Positions 35,743-45,612 of a DNA stretch of 64,000 nt are shown here, piece by piece (the stretch's first letter is position 1; every line of letters begins with the position of its first letter). The position numbers and the translations under genes are program-made. Under the pieces are notes generated by a model. The model searched no databases. It saw only the letters and a program-made list of their open reading frames with translations, and had not been told where the DNA came from. Origin of the DNA: Flavobacteriales bacterium. GTDB taxonomy: Bacteria > Bacteroidota > Bacteroidia > Flavobacteriales_F > PHOS-HE28. The DNA lies in NCBI GenBank assembly GCA_019638085.1, contig JAHBUL010000015.1, positions 1 to 64,000 on the forward strand, given 5' to 3'.

Positions 35743-37809
35743 ATGAACCCTTCGATCCCCCTTCTTCTCATAGCCACACTCATAAGTGGAATGCTTCAAG
35801 CCCAGAACATTGGCATCAATGTGAATGGTGCCACACCGGCGGCCTCGGCCTTGCTCGACATTGATGGCGCGGGTCTTCCTGCCAACAACCAGCGAGGCTT
35901 ATTGATCCCGCGCATCGCCCTTACCTCCCGCACCACGGCAGCTCCGGTGGTGGCTCCGGCCGCATCACTTGTGGTGTACAACACAGCCACTGCCGGTGCC
36001 GTGCCGAACAACGTGATGCCGGGCTTCTATTATTGGAACGGCGTGAACCAGTGGCTGCGGATGTTCAGCGGCCATGATGCATGGAGCACGGTAGGCAACT
36101 CCGGCACCACCGCAGGAACCAATTTCATCGGCACTACGGATGCGAGGGACTTTGTGGTGAAGACAGGCGGCAGCGCTGTGGCGAATGAGAGGATGCGGGT
36201 GCTCACCGGGGGACAAGTGGTGGTCAACAAGGCCACGGCGTCTGCAGGAGATGTTTTCAGTGTGTATGCCAACAGCCGGGGAGGTCTCAATAACGGTGTC
36301 GGTCCATTTGCCATAAGCGGATACACGTTTGATGGCTTTGGGGTTTATGGCGATGCGTCGAATGCCAACGGCATTGGCGCACTGGGTAGCAACACAAGCA
36401 CTACAGGAGGATCAGTGGGGGTGCAAGGCGAGGTGGCCTCGCGCAATGGAACGGGTGTAATAGGCCTTGCGAACTATGGGAGCTACCAAATACCGAATGG
36501 GACCAGCGCGGTTGGCGTATATGGACAGGTCAATGGTACGTTGGCCGCCACCGGCCAAGCTGTCGGGGTCGTGGGTATAACGGATGGAACGATGACCACA
36601 GGTGATGCAACCGGGGTAATGGGAGAATCAGCTTCAGCTTTCGGTTCGGGTGTGTTCGGGATCGCTACAAGCACTACAACTACCGGTCTCCCTACAGGCG
36701 TGTATGGCTTGAACAACACGGCCAGGGCAGCAGGCGTTTGGGGTGGTTCACTGAATGTATTGGGTACTGGTGTGATCGGTGTCGGCAACGGTGGCGCAGC
36801 AAATACGCTTGTGAATGGAAGCGGTGGCGCCTTCTCTGCCGCCAACGTTGGCATGTATGCCGTGGCAACAAATCCATCCGGTGGAACGATCGGTGCTTAT
36901 GCACGGGCTACATCTCCCACTGGCACTGGTCTGATCGCGGTGGGAAACAACGTTGCGCCTACCAATTAAGCAAGCGGAACAGGCGCTACCCTCATTGGAA
37001 CCAGCATCGGTGGGTTTGGGATGGGAACCACTGTGTCGCAAGGAGTGGGATTGATCGGCGCGGGAAATAACGCAGCCACAATTTACACGCCGGCACAAGG
37101 TGCCGGCGTAGCTGGTACAGGCAATCGGTATGGTGTGATGGGCTTTGCCCTCATGACCGTGAACACCAACCCGAACAATTCATCCGGTTCTTCAGGTAAT
37201 AATGCTTCCGCAGGTGGATACTTTGAGGTGTTGAACGGAGGAACAGTGCAAACGTGGGCGTATGTGGGCGTTCGCGACAATACCAACACGCTTCGGAAGA
37301 TCATTGGCAATGGAACCGTAAACACCATAGTGACCGATCTGGAGGATAATCTGGTAATGCTCTCCTGCCCTGAAGCACCAGAGAACCTGTTCCAGGACTA
37401 TGGCGCAGGCCAGTTGCTGAACGGCAAAGCACATATCAAGCTGGATCCGATCCTGGCCAAGAACATCATAGTGAACGACCAACACCCGCTCCGCGTGTTC
37501 ATCCAGCTGGAAGGGGATTGCAATGGTGTGTATGTGACCAACAAGACGGGTCAGGGCTTTGATGTAGCGGAGCTGGCGAACGGTACTTCCAATACTCCGT
37601 TCACGTACACCGTGGTGGCCAACCGCGCGGACGAGGTTTTGCCCGATGGCTCAATCTCCCGCTACTCAGCTGAACGTTTCGCTGCAGCGCCTGGTCCGGT
37701 GGAGAAGGAAGTGCTGAAAACGGAAGCCGTGGACCTGAAGGCGGACCAAATGGAGCGTCCGCCGCTGAACCGCCAACCGATCACTCCTGCTCGAAGCCGG
37801 GCTAAGTAG
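35743..37809 (+). pseudogene. Repeat-rich surface protein gene interrupted by an in-frame TAA
   Basis: A signal peptide starts at 35743 (MNPSIPLLLI, ending LQAQ). It is followed by a typical head ('INVNGATPAASALLDIDG') and many Gly/Val-rich short repeats ('GVYG', 'GVIGLAN', 'GVVGITD'). A TAA at 36967-36969 stops the frame after residue 408. The same frame then continues without a break from 36970 to 37809 with more repeats ('ASGTGATLIGTS', 'QGAGVAGTGNRYGVMG'). It ends in a conserved C-terminal domain ('DPILAKNIIVNDQHPLRVF', 'FDVAELANGTSNTPFTYTVV'). The intact gene would code for about 688 residues. One base change (TAA from CAA, GAA or AAA) explains the break. A genuine mutation, a strain variant or a sequencing error are all possible. 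Confidence 0.78.
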
Positions 37810-38006
37810 TGCTGCCAGCGTCACTTGGGCTTCCGTTGCGGTGGTCCATGGCCTGCATGAAGGCTGCTATGGATGCGGTTCGCTGTGTCCGGGGCGGCCC
37901 TGTATCCCACACGAACACCGTTCATGGTGAATGGCCCATGACCATCTGGAATGCAGGGCAGGCCACATTCGCCCTTCCCCTTACTTTGGCCCTTCATCCA
38001 ATAAGC

Positions 38007-40208
38007 ATGAAGAAGATCATCTCCGCCGCAGCATTGCTCCTCCTTTCGGCACCGGCGGCCTTGGCCCAGAAAGAGATCACGAACCAGACCATCTGGTACA
38101 GCAATACCTTCTCAGGCGACTACTTGGCCGGATTGGTCAGCATGAACGATGGGACGCACTACACCACCATGGAATCCGCCACCGGCGGCATGGAAGTGAA
38201 CGCCTACGAATACCGGACAGGCAAAAAGATCAGCACCGTGCTACGCAGTGAAGATCTGATGCTGCCGGGGCAGGATGCGCCTCTTCAGTTCGAAGGCTAC
38301 GAGTTCAGCGGCGACGAAACCCGGTTGATGGTGAGAACGGACATGGAACCGCTCTACCGCTACAGCTACTATGCGTACAACTATGTGTACGACCGCGCAT
38401 CCAAAACAGTGAAGCCGTTAACGGACCCGGAGCAGAGCAAGCAACGCTTGGCCACCTTCAGCCCGGATGGCAAGCGCGCCGCTTTCATGCGCGACAACAA
38501 CCTCTTCGTCGTGGACCTGACGAGCATGAAAGAGACGGCGATCACTACCGATGGTGAGTGGAACAAGGTGCTCAACGGTGCGCCGGATTGGGTGTACGAA
38601 GAGGAGTTCCAGTTCACCCAAGGCTATGTCTGGAGCCCGGACGGAAAGAAGATCCTTTACCTCCGCAGCGATGAAAGCGCCGTGAAGGAATATGACCTTA
38701 CGATGTACAAGGAACAACTCTACCCTACTGAATACCGCTTCAAATACCCCAAGGCCGGCGAGGCGAACAGCTTGGTGAGCCTACATGTATATGACATCGC
38801 AGCCAGCAGTACGGTGGATGTCCCACTGGGTACCACGGAGACCGACATCTACCTGCCCCGCTTCGGCTTCACCAATGAAAGCACGGTGTGGTTCATGCGG
38901 ATGAACCGCCTGCAGAACGAGAAGCTGATCTACACCTCCGATGTCTCAGGTACGCCGAAGGAGCAGGACCTGAAGCTGGTCTACAAGGAGACCAGCCCCA
39001 CCTACATCGAGGTCACCGATGACCTGCACTTCCTCAGCGACGGCAGTTTCCTCCTTACCAACGAGCAGGACGGCTGGAACCACATCGTGTGGAACAGCGC
39101 GGACGGTAAGACCCGGCGCACCATCACACCCGGCGAATACGACGTACTTGCTGTGAAGGGCGTGGATGAAAAAAGCAAACGCGTATTCTTCACCGCCAGC
39201 AAGCTGGACCCCACACAGCAAGAAGTTTGGTCAGTGGGGCTTTCCGGAAAGGGACTCAAGCAGCTTTCGCCCGCCGGTGGCGTGAATGATGCGGACTTCA
39301 GTGCGGGGTTCAAATACTTTATCAACACGCGCAGCACGGCGAATGACCCGGGGGCGATCACCTTGCACGATGGACAAGGAAAACTGGTGAAGACCTTGAA
39401 GGACAACGCCAAGCTGAATACGAACCTGAAGGACTATGCCCTGCAGCCGAAGGAATTCATCACCATTGCAGCAAGTGATGGCTTGGTCTTGAATGCGTGG
39501 ATGATCAAGCCAACTGCATTCGACGCAACGAAAAAGTATCCGGTCTTCATGACGCAGTACAGCGGCCCCAACAGCAACTCCGTGCTGGATCGCTGGGGTG
39601 GCCGCGACCTGCTCTGGCACCAGTTGCTGGCGCAGCAGGGCTACATCGTGGTGTGTGTGGACGGCCGGGGAACCGGCCACCGCGGGCGCGACTTCAGGCA
39701 CATCACATACGGACAGCTGGGGAAATACGAGACAGAAGACCAGATCAGCGCAGCCAAATGGCTGGGGCAGCTCCCGTACGTGGATGCATCGCGCATCGGT
39801 ATACAAGGCTGGAGCTATGGCGGCTATATGAGCTCGCTGTGCATCACCAAGGGAGCCGACACCTTCAAGGCGGCCATTGCCGTGGCTCCGGTGACCAACT
39901 GGCGCTATTACGACAGCATCTATACCGAACGCTATATGGGCCTTCCGCAGGATAATGCCAGTGGATACGACGATAACAGCCCCATCCATCATGTGGCCGA
40001 CCTGAAGGGAAGCTACCTGCTGGTACACGGCTTGGCCGATGACAATGTCCACTACCAGAACAGTGCGGAAATGGCCACTGCCTTGGTGAAAGCGAACAAG
40101 CAGTTCACCGAGATGATGTATCCGGACAAGAATCACGGCATCTACGGCGGTACCACGCGCCTGCATCTCTTTACGCTGATGACTGATTTTCTTCTGGAGA
40201 AGCTTTGA
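38007..40208 (+). CDS. Dipeptidyl peptidase IV (S9B family)
   Basis: The start at 38007 (733 aa) begins a signal peptide ending ALAQ, so the enzyme is exported. The N-terminal DPP IV propeller carries the N-terminus-binding Glu-Glu pair in 'PDWVYEEEFQFTQGYVWSPD'. The C-terminal alpha/beta-hydrolase has 'GWSYGGYMSS' (catalytic Ser), 'GLADDNVHYQN' (Asp) and 'KNHGIYGG' (His). It releases X-Pro or X-Ala dipeptides from peptide N-termini. Three peptide transporters follow directly on the same strand, which fits a pathway for using external peptides. Confidence 0.93.
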   Translation: MKKIISAAALLLLSAPAALAQKEITNQTIWYSNTFSGDYLAGLVSMNDGTHYTTMESATGGMEVNAYEYRTGKKISTVLRSEDLMLPGQDAPLQFEGYEFSGDETRLMVRTDMEPLYRYSYYAYNYVYDRASKTVKPLTDPEQSKQRLATFSPDGKRAAFMRDNNLFVVDLTSMKETAITTDGEWNKVLNGAPDWVYEEEFQFTQGYVWSPDGKKILYLRSDESAVKEYDLTMYKEQLYPTEYRFKYPKAGEANSLVSLHVYDIAASSTVDVPLGTTETDIYLPRFGFTNESTVWFMRMNRLQNEKLIYTSDVSGTPKEQDLKLVYKETSPTYIEVTDDLHFLSDGSFLLTNEQDGWNHIVWNSADGKTRRTITPGEYDVLAVKGVDEKSKRVFFTASKLDPTQQEVWSVGLSGKGLKQLSPAGGVNDADFSAGFKYFINTRSTANDPGAITLHDGQGKLVKTLKDNAKLNTNLKDYALQPKEFITIAASDGLVLNAWMIKPTAFDATKKYPVFMTQYSGPNSNSVLDRWGGRDLLWHQLLAQQGYIVVCVDGRGTGHRGRDFRHITYGQLGKYETEDQISAAKWLGQLPYVDASRIGIQGWSYGGYMSSLCITKGADTFKAAIAVAPVTNWRYYDSIYTERYMGLPQDNASGYDDNSPIHHVADLKGSYLLVHGLADDNVHYQNSAEMATALVKANKQFTEMMYPDKNHGIYGGTTRLHLFTLMTDFLLEKL

Positions 40209-40227
40209 CCGAGCATGTCCTATGCTG

Positions 40228-40283
40228 ACTGTCTTATGTCCAAAGCGGGAACTGCTGAAGACATAAGACTTAGGACATAAGAC
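40228..40283. repeat. 13-bp inverted repeat after the DPP IV gene
   Basis: CTGTCTTATGTCC near 40229-40241 pairs with GGACATAAGACAG near 40271-40283. The interval contains a further partial copy, GACATAAGAC. It could act as a terminator or mRNA-end hairpin between DPP IV and the first transporter. There is no T-tract. Confidence 0.6.
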
Positions 40284-40345
40284 AGCGGCCATGTCAGACA
40301 AAGCCACTTTCTTCTACCTTGGCCCGGTCCAAAAAAGCACCCCCC

Positions 40346-41905
40346 ATGCGTCAACCACCTGACCCCATTGTGGTAGCAGCGAACCAATCCCATCCGAAAG
40401 GGCTCTATCTCCTGTTCTTTACAGAGATGTGGGAGCGCTTCAGCTACTATGGCATGCGTGCCATCTTCATGCTGTTCATGGTGCAGGCGCTGTTCATGTC
40501 GGACTCCGATGCCTCCAACGTTTATGGCAGCTACACCGGGTTAGTGTACCTGACCCCGTTGCTGGGAGGCTACATCAGCGACCGGTTCTGGGGTAATCGG
40601 CGCAGCATATTAATAGGCGGTCTGCTGATGGCCATTGGGCAATTCCTGCTCTTTTTCAGTGCCAGCTTGATCTCTGATTCGGGGCAAAGTGCCGCTGCCA
40701 TTAGTATGATGTGGGGAGGGCTCACCTTCCTGATCATCGGTAACGGATTCTTCAAGCCGAACATCTCCACCATGGTGGGCCAACTGTATCCGGCCAACGA
40801 CCCTCGCATAGACAGGGCCTTTACCATTTTCTACATGGGCATCAACCTCGGGGCTTTGTTCTCTCCCCTGGTGTGCGGCGGCTTGGGCGACACGGGTAAC
40901 ATCTTCGATTTCAAGTGGGGCTTTCTTGCAGCCGGCATCGGCATGTTGATGGGGACCCTCACTTTCGAATTATTGAAGAACAAGTACCTGGTGCATGATG
41001 ACGGAACGCCGGTGGGCATGCCCAAGAAGAAAATGGACATGCAGACGATCCTCACGATCCTTGGATCGGTGGCACTGATCTTCGTGTTGCTCAACTTCAA
41101 GACCTGGTTCAAGTCCGAGATCGACCTCATTGGCTTCCTCATCTACGGTGCGATGATCGCCATGCCGATCGTGATCTTCAGTGACAAATCCTTGATCAAG
41201 GAGGAGAAGCAACGCATCAGTGTGATCTTCATACTGGCCTTCTTCGTGATCTTCTTCTGGGCTTGCTTCGAACAGGCAGGTGCTTCACTCACCCTCTTCG
41301 CCGACCGACAGACCGATCGCCACATTGGCGGCTGGGAGATGCCCGCTTCCTACTTCCAAAGCGTCAACCCGATCTTCATCATCGCGCTGGCACCGCTCTT
41401 CAGCATGTTGTGGGGCTTTCTGGGGAAACGCGGAATGGAACCGTCCTCCCCCTTGAAGATGGCCTTGGGCTTGGCGCTGCTTGCCCTAGGCTATGTAGTT
41501 ATCGCCTTCGGTGTACACGGTGTGGATCCATCCGCCAAGATCAGCATGTGGTGGTTGATCACCTTGTACGGCCTGCATACCATGGGCGAGCTTTGCCTCT
41601 CACCCATCGGCCTTAGCATGGTGAGCAAGCTGGCACCCGTGCGCCTCTCCTCGCTGTTGATGGGCACTTGGTTCCTGGCCAATGCCGCTGCCAATAAGTT
41701 CGCTGGCACGCTCAGCGCACTGATCCCCCCAAGCGCTGAGGACATCAAGGCCGGCATTGTTGAGAAGATCCCCAATTTCCTCGGCTTCGAGATCGACAAC
41801 CTGTTCAGCTTTTTCCTGGTGTTCATCGCCTTGAGCGGATCTGCAGCCATACTACTGCTCGTGATCCATCGCTGGTTGCAGAAGCGGATGCACGGAGTGA
41901 ATTGA
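40346..41905 (+). CDS. POT/PTR-family proton-dependent peptide transporter (1 of 3)
   Basis: The start at ATG 40346 (519 aa) gives the usual short N-terminal tail; TTG at 40319 is an alternative that adds nine residues. About 14 membrane spans are predicted. The N-terminal proton-coupling motif is intact ('FFTEMWERFSYYGMRA', ExxERFxYYG). The PTR signature region 'FFKPNISTMVGQLYP' and late 'LCLSPIGLSMVSKLAPVRLSSLLMGTWF' are also present. It imports di- and tripeptides with protons. It is first in an array of three paralogues after DPP IV. Confidence 0.92.
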   Translation: MRQPPDPIVVAANQSHPKGLYLLFFTEMWERFSYYGMRAIFMLFMVQALFMSDSDASNVYGSYTGLVYLTPLLGGYISDRFWGNRRSILIGGLLMAIGQFLLFFSASLISDSGQSAAAISMMWGGLTFLIIGNGFFKPNISTMVGQLYPANDPRIDRAFTIFYMGINLGALFSPLVCGGLGDTGNIFDFKWGFLAAGIGMLMGTLTFELLKNKYLVHDDGTPVGMPKKKMDMQTILTILGSVALIFVLLNFKTWFKSEIDLIGFLIYGAMIAMPIVIFSDKSLIKEEKQRISVIFILAFFVIFFWACFEQAGASLTLFADRQTDRHIGGWEMPASYFQSVNPIFIIALAPLFSMLWGFLGKRGMEPSSPLKMALGLALLALGYVVIAFGVHGVDPSAKISMWWLITLYGLHTMGELCLSPIGLSMVSKLAPVRLSSLLMGTWFLANAAANKFAGTLSALIPPSAEDIKAGIVEKIPNFLGFEIDNLFSFFLVFIALSGSAAILLLVIHRWLQKRMHGVN

Positions 41906-42060
41906 TGCGAAGTTCAATTGAGTCGGGAGTCTTGAGTTGGAAGTCTTGAGTTCAGAGCTTGGGGCTTGAGTTTGGTGCTTTTAGTCAGTGGTCCGAGGAG
42001 TTTGCAACACGCCAACGCACAACATGTCAATGCCGATTCGCTGTTCCTGTCCTAACCACA
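41906..42060. repeat. Low-complexity intergenic stretch with GAGTCTTGAGTT-type repeats
   Basis: Between the first and second transporter, AGTCTTGAGTT occurs twice in tandem (about 41929-41953). It is followed by further CTTGAG/GCTTG variants up to about 41980. No gene is supported. It is similar in style to the block after murQ. Confidence 0.5.
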
Positions 42061-42072
42061 ACAACATCTGAT

Positions 42073-43671
42073 TTGAGCACTACCACCCGCCCCTCCAAGC
42101 ATCCCAAGGGACTGTACGTCCTGTTCTTCACCGAGATGTGGGAACGCTTCGGATATTACCTCATGCTCGGCATTTTCAGCCTGTACATGATCGATGGCTG
42201 GGACAATGGTGGAATGGGCTTCAGCGCCTTGAAGAAGAGCGACATCTACGGCACCTATCTCGGACTGGTCTATCTCACTCCTTTCGTTGGAGGCTTATTG
42301 GCAGACCGCATTCTTGGTTTCCAGAAAAGCATTCTGATGGGTGGGCTGCTCATGGCATCGGGCTACCTCACGCTCGCCATACACGATGTCAATGCGTTCT
42401 ACATCGGGCTCCTGCTGATCATCCTCGGCAATGGCATGTTCAAGCCGAACATCTCCACGCTGGTGGGTAACCTGTACAACGACGACAGGTACCGGGAGAA
42501 CAAGGACGCGGGCTTCAACATCTTCTACATGGGCATCAACATCGGTGCCTTCGTCTGCAATTTCGTTGCGGCCTACATGCAGATCAACTACGGCTGGGGC
42601 CATGCCTTTGCTGCGGCCGGCATCGGTATGCTACTTGGTGTGATCACCTTCATGAGCGGCAGCAAATGGGTGAAGCACGCCGACGTGATCAAGCCACTGG
42701 AGCCGGGCGATATGAGCACGGGGCGGATCCTGCTGAGCACGCTGGTACCGATGTTCGCGTTCGGTGTGGTGGGCTACCTCATCCCCGGCAACATCCTGGG
42801 CACGGACACCAATGACGCCTTCATCTTCGGCTGCATTCCGGTAGTGGCCTTCTTCATCTATCTGTACGTAAGGGCAAACGCGGAGGACAAGCGCCCCATT
42901 GGAGCATTATTGGCGGTATTCGGTTGCTTGGTGATCTTTTGGGCGGTCTTCCACCAGAACGGCGACGCACTTACTGTATGGGCCAAGGACTACACGAACC
43001 GGGAAATGCCGATGAGCGTCTCCAACGTGGCGGACAAGTTGAACATGGCCGAGACCGTGACGAACAACGGTGCGGAAACCGCCCCGAACAGCGCCCAGTA
43101 TTTCGCCACCATGGCACCGGAGCGCGTGCCTGCTGAAGGTCAAAGCTTGAAGCTCTATTCCACACAGCTTTACCAGAGCATCAACCCGTTCTGGGTAGTG
43201 CTGCTCACGCCGATCATTGTGGGCTTCTGGGGCTTTATGCGAAGCCGAAAAAGAGAACCGAGCACACCCACGAAGATCGCGATCGGCCTGGTGATCACGG
43301 CACTCTCAGCCTTGGTGATGGTGGGCGCGGTAATGGCGACGAACAACTTGGAAAGCAAGGCCAGCAGTTGGTGGCTGATCGCGAGCTACGGCGTGATCAC
43401 GGTGGGTGAATTATGTCTGAGTCCCATGGGCCTATCGCTGGTGAGCAAATTGAGTCCGCCGCGGATCACCGCATTGATGATGGGCGGGTTTTTCCTCAGC
43501 ACCTCCGTAGGCAACAAGCTCAGCGGTATGCTCAGCGGACTGTGGGAAGGCTTTGAGGACAAGAGCTATTTCTTCCTGATGAATTTCGGGCTGGCGCTGG
43601 CTGCGGCATTGATGCTGTTCGCCATGCTCCGATGGCTGCGCGCCGTGATGCGGGAGAAGAACATCCATTGA
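42073..43671 (+). CDS. POT/PTR-family proton-dependent peptide transporter (2 of 3)
   Basis: I place the start at TTG 42073 (532 aa) because 'STTTRPSKHPKGLYVLFFTEMWERF' then aligns with the short tail of the first paralogue. The frame upstream is low-complexity intergenic sequence. The ExxER motif is present, but the following residues read 'FGYYLML' rather than YYGMR, a change at a normally conserved Gly. An insert of about 60 residues lies between spans ('VSNVADKLNMAETVTNNGAE'). The PTR signature 'MFKPNISTLVGNLYN' is intact. The substitution and insert suggest different substrate preference from its neighbours. Confidence 0.88.
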   Translation: MSTTTRPSKHPKGLYVLFFTEMWERFGYYLMLGIFSLYMIDGWDNGGMGFSALKKSDIYGTYLGLVYLTPFVGGLLADRILGFQKSILMGGLLMASGYLTLAIHDVNAFYIGLLLIILGNGMFKPNISTLVGNLYNDDRYRENKDAGFNIFYMGINIGAFVCNFVAAYMQINYGWGHAFAAAGIGMLLGVITFMSGSKWVKHADVIKPLEPGDMSTGRILLSTLVPMFAFGVVGYLIPGNILGTDTNDAFIFGCIPVVAFFIYLYVRANAEDKRPIGALLAVFGCLVIFWAVFHQNGDALTVWAKDYTNREMPMSVSNVADKLNMAETVTNNGAETAPNSAQYFATMAPERVPAEGQSLKLYSTQLYQSINPFWVVLLTPIIVGFWGFMRSRKREPSTPTKIAIGLVITALSALVMVGAVMATNNLESKASSWWLIASYGVITVGELCLSPMGLSLVSKLSPPRITALMMGGFFLSTSVGNKLSGMLSGLWEGFEDKSYFFLMNFGLALAAALMLFAMLRWLRAVMREKNIH

Positions 43672-43673
43672 GG

Positions 43674-43758
43674 GTACAGGTTATTGAGTACCGCAAGCAC
43701 CGGATGCCCGGCAGCCGCCCGGTATTTTACCCTGTACGCGGTACTCAATAACCTGTAC
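43674..43758. repeat. Perfect 21-bp inverted repeat after the second POT gene
   Basis: The left arm at 43674-43694 (GTACAGGTTATTGAGTACCG plus C) is the exact reverse complement of the right arm at 43738-43758. The 43-bp spacer is GC-rich and can form its own small stem (CCGG...CCGG). The element starts right after the TGA of the second transporter. It lacks a T-tract and is longer than most terminators. Confidence 0.85.
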
Positions 43759-43896
43759 CAACCCGGTAACTCCAGTCCCAGCACTCCCCTCATTAGCTTT
43801 CAATCGTTAGACTTGCCCGTCCTAAACACTCAGGCACCAAAAGATCCGCGCTGATCATATCGATCAGTGCCATCAGCATTCCATACCAACCGGCAC

Positions 43897-45546
43897 ATGC
43901 AAACGATCGAGCAGATCCGCGATTTCAAAGGGAAGTACCCGAAGCAGCTTTGGCATTTGGCCGGCAGTGAAATGTGGGAGCGCTTCTGCTTCTATGGCTT
44001 GCGCGGCATGCTGGTGGTCTTCATGGTCAGCGAGTTGGGCCTGGAGTCGAAGGTGGCCAACCTGCAATACGGGGCTATCCAGGCCTTCGTCTATGCCTTC
44101 ACTTTTGTCGGCGGCTTGTTTGCCGACAAGATCCTGGGCTTCCAGCGGTCGTTGTTTTGGGGGGCTGCGATGATGATCCTCGGGGGACTTGTGATCGCCT
44201 TCTCGCCGCACGACCTGTTCTATATCGGAATCTGTTTCACCATTATCGGCACCGGCTTTTTCAAGCCGAACATCAGTACCATGGTAGGCCAGCTCTACCA
44301 TGATGGTGACCCCCGGCGCGATGCGGGTTTCAGCTTGTTCTACTCGGGCATCAATGCCGGCGCCTTGTTAGGCGGATCCCTGATGATATATGTGGGCAAA
44401 GAGCACAGCTGGCGCTGGGCCTTCCTGTTGGTGAGCATTGTCATGACCATCAGCTTGTTGAACTTCTGGTTCTACCGGAAACACATGGGCCCTATCGGGC
44501 TATCACCCTTGGCCGATAGTCACACCCCAAAGTCACGTCGCATTCGGGAAATAGCGGTCTATATCGGCACCCTGATCTCCATTCCCCTGATCTTGATGCT
44601 GGTGACCAACACCCAGTATACCGACCTCTTCATGTACATCATCGGTCCGGCCGCCTTGGCCTATCTGTTGTTGATCATGCGGAAGCTCTCGGATGCCGAC
44701 GGTTCCAAAGGGAGCCCGCTCTGGTTATCGATCAGCGCAGGTCTCGTGGTATTGAACGGTGTTCTGCTCGTACTCGACACCTTGGGCGCAGGAGTGGGAA
44801 CCTTGGTGCAGCAAGTGGCCTGGGCGGCCACGGGGATCAGCCTGATCTTGGCGATGATCAACGGTAATGCCGTACAGAAACGGTTGCATGCGGCCTTGGT
44901 CTTCATCTTCTTCTCCATTGTGTTCTGGGCCTTGTATGAGCAGGCCGGGGGGTCGCTGAGCATATTCGCGCTCAACAACGTGCGCGACAAGCTGTTCGGC
45001 TTCATCACCATCGACCCCAACGTGGTGAACAATGGTGCGAACGCCCTCTTCATTATCATGTTCGCACCATTGCTCGGGCTGCTATGGCTATGGTTGGACA
45101 AGCGCAAGCTCGAGCCAAACTCCGTGGTGAAGTTCGGTCTCGGCTTCCTCTTGCTGGGCGCAGCTTTCTATATCTTCTACAGCACGGTCTACTTTGCCAC
45201 CAGTGATGGTATGACCTCCATGAACGTGTTCGTGCTGGCCTACTTGGTGATCACTTTCGGCGAACTCTGTCTTTCGCCCATCGGTCTTAGCCTGATGACC
45301 AAGCTGAGCCCCCAGCATATCCAAGGATTAATGATGGGTATGTGGTTCTTGGCCAGTGCGTACGGCCAATATGCTGCGGGCCTGCTGGGTGCGGGCATTA
45401 GTGTGGACGATTCCACACCCAATTTGGGCAAGCTGATCGCCTATACCGATGGGTATCATGAGTTCGCACTTTACGGCGTGGTGCTCGGCGTTGCACTGAT
45501 CGCCATATCGCCGTTGGTACGCAAGCTGATGCGGGGCGTGCATTGA
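43897..45546 (+). CDS. POT/PTR-family proton-dependent peptide transporter (3 of 3)
   Basis: The start at 43897 (549 aa) gives MQTIEQIRDFKGKYPKQLWHL, a longer N-terminal tail than in the other two. The ExxER motif appears as 'GSEMWERFCFYGLRG', with Phe in place of the first Tyr. 'FFKPNISTMVGQLYH' and 'LCLSPIGLSLMTKLSP' are intact. About 14 spans are predicted, including the two extra helices typical of bacterial POT proteins. It completes the DPP IV-POT-POT-POT block. The gaps of 150-225 bp between the genes suggest separate promoters or processing, not one tight operon. Confidence 0.91.
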   Translation: MQTIEQIRDFKGKYPKQLWHLAGSEMWERFCFYGLRGMLVVFMVSELGLESKVANLQYGAIQAFVYAFTFVGGLFADKILGFQRSLFWGAAMMILGGLVIAFSPHDLFYIGICFTIIGTGFFKPNISTMVGQLYHDGDPRRDAGFSLFYSGINAGALLGGSLMIYVGKEHSWRWAFLLVSIVMTISLLNFWFYRKHMGPIGLSPLADSHTPKSRRIREIAVYIGTLISIPLILMLVTNTQYTDLFMYIIGPAALAYLLLIMRKLSDADGSKGSPLWLSISAGLVVLNGVLLVLDTLGAGVGTLVQQVAWAATGISLILAMINGNAVQKRLHAALVFIFFSIVFWALYEQAGGSLSIFALNNVRDKLFGFITIDPNVVNNGANALFIIMFAPLLGLLWLWLDKRKLEPNSVVKFGLGFLLLGAAFYIFYSTVYFATSDGMTSMNVFVLAYLVITFGELCLSPIGLSLMTKLSPQHIQGLMMGMWFLASAYGQYAAGLLGAGISVDDSTPNLGKLIAYTDGYHEFALYGVVLGVALIAISPLVRKLMRGVH

Positions 45547-45612
45547 TCCCTAATTTCACGGCCTAAGCTGCGGCACGGTACTTGCCTAACGCCACCAACC
45601 AACAAAGCACTC

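Noticed and set aside
36960..37030. Frameshift as the cause of the broken surface-protein gene
   Set aside because: The same frame continues after the TAA with coherent repeats, so a base substitution fits better than an insertion or deletion.
37021..37809. Independent gene starting at ATG 37021
   Set aside because: There is no signal peptide, and it starts mid-repeat in the same frame as the upstream part. It is better read as the 3' part of the interrupted gene.
39231..40307. Minus-strand 358-aa frame
   Set aside because: It is a shadow of the DPP IV catalytic domain.
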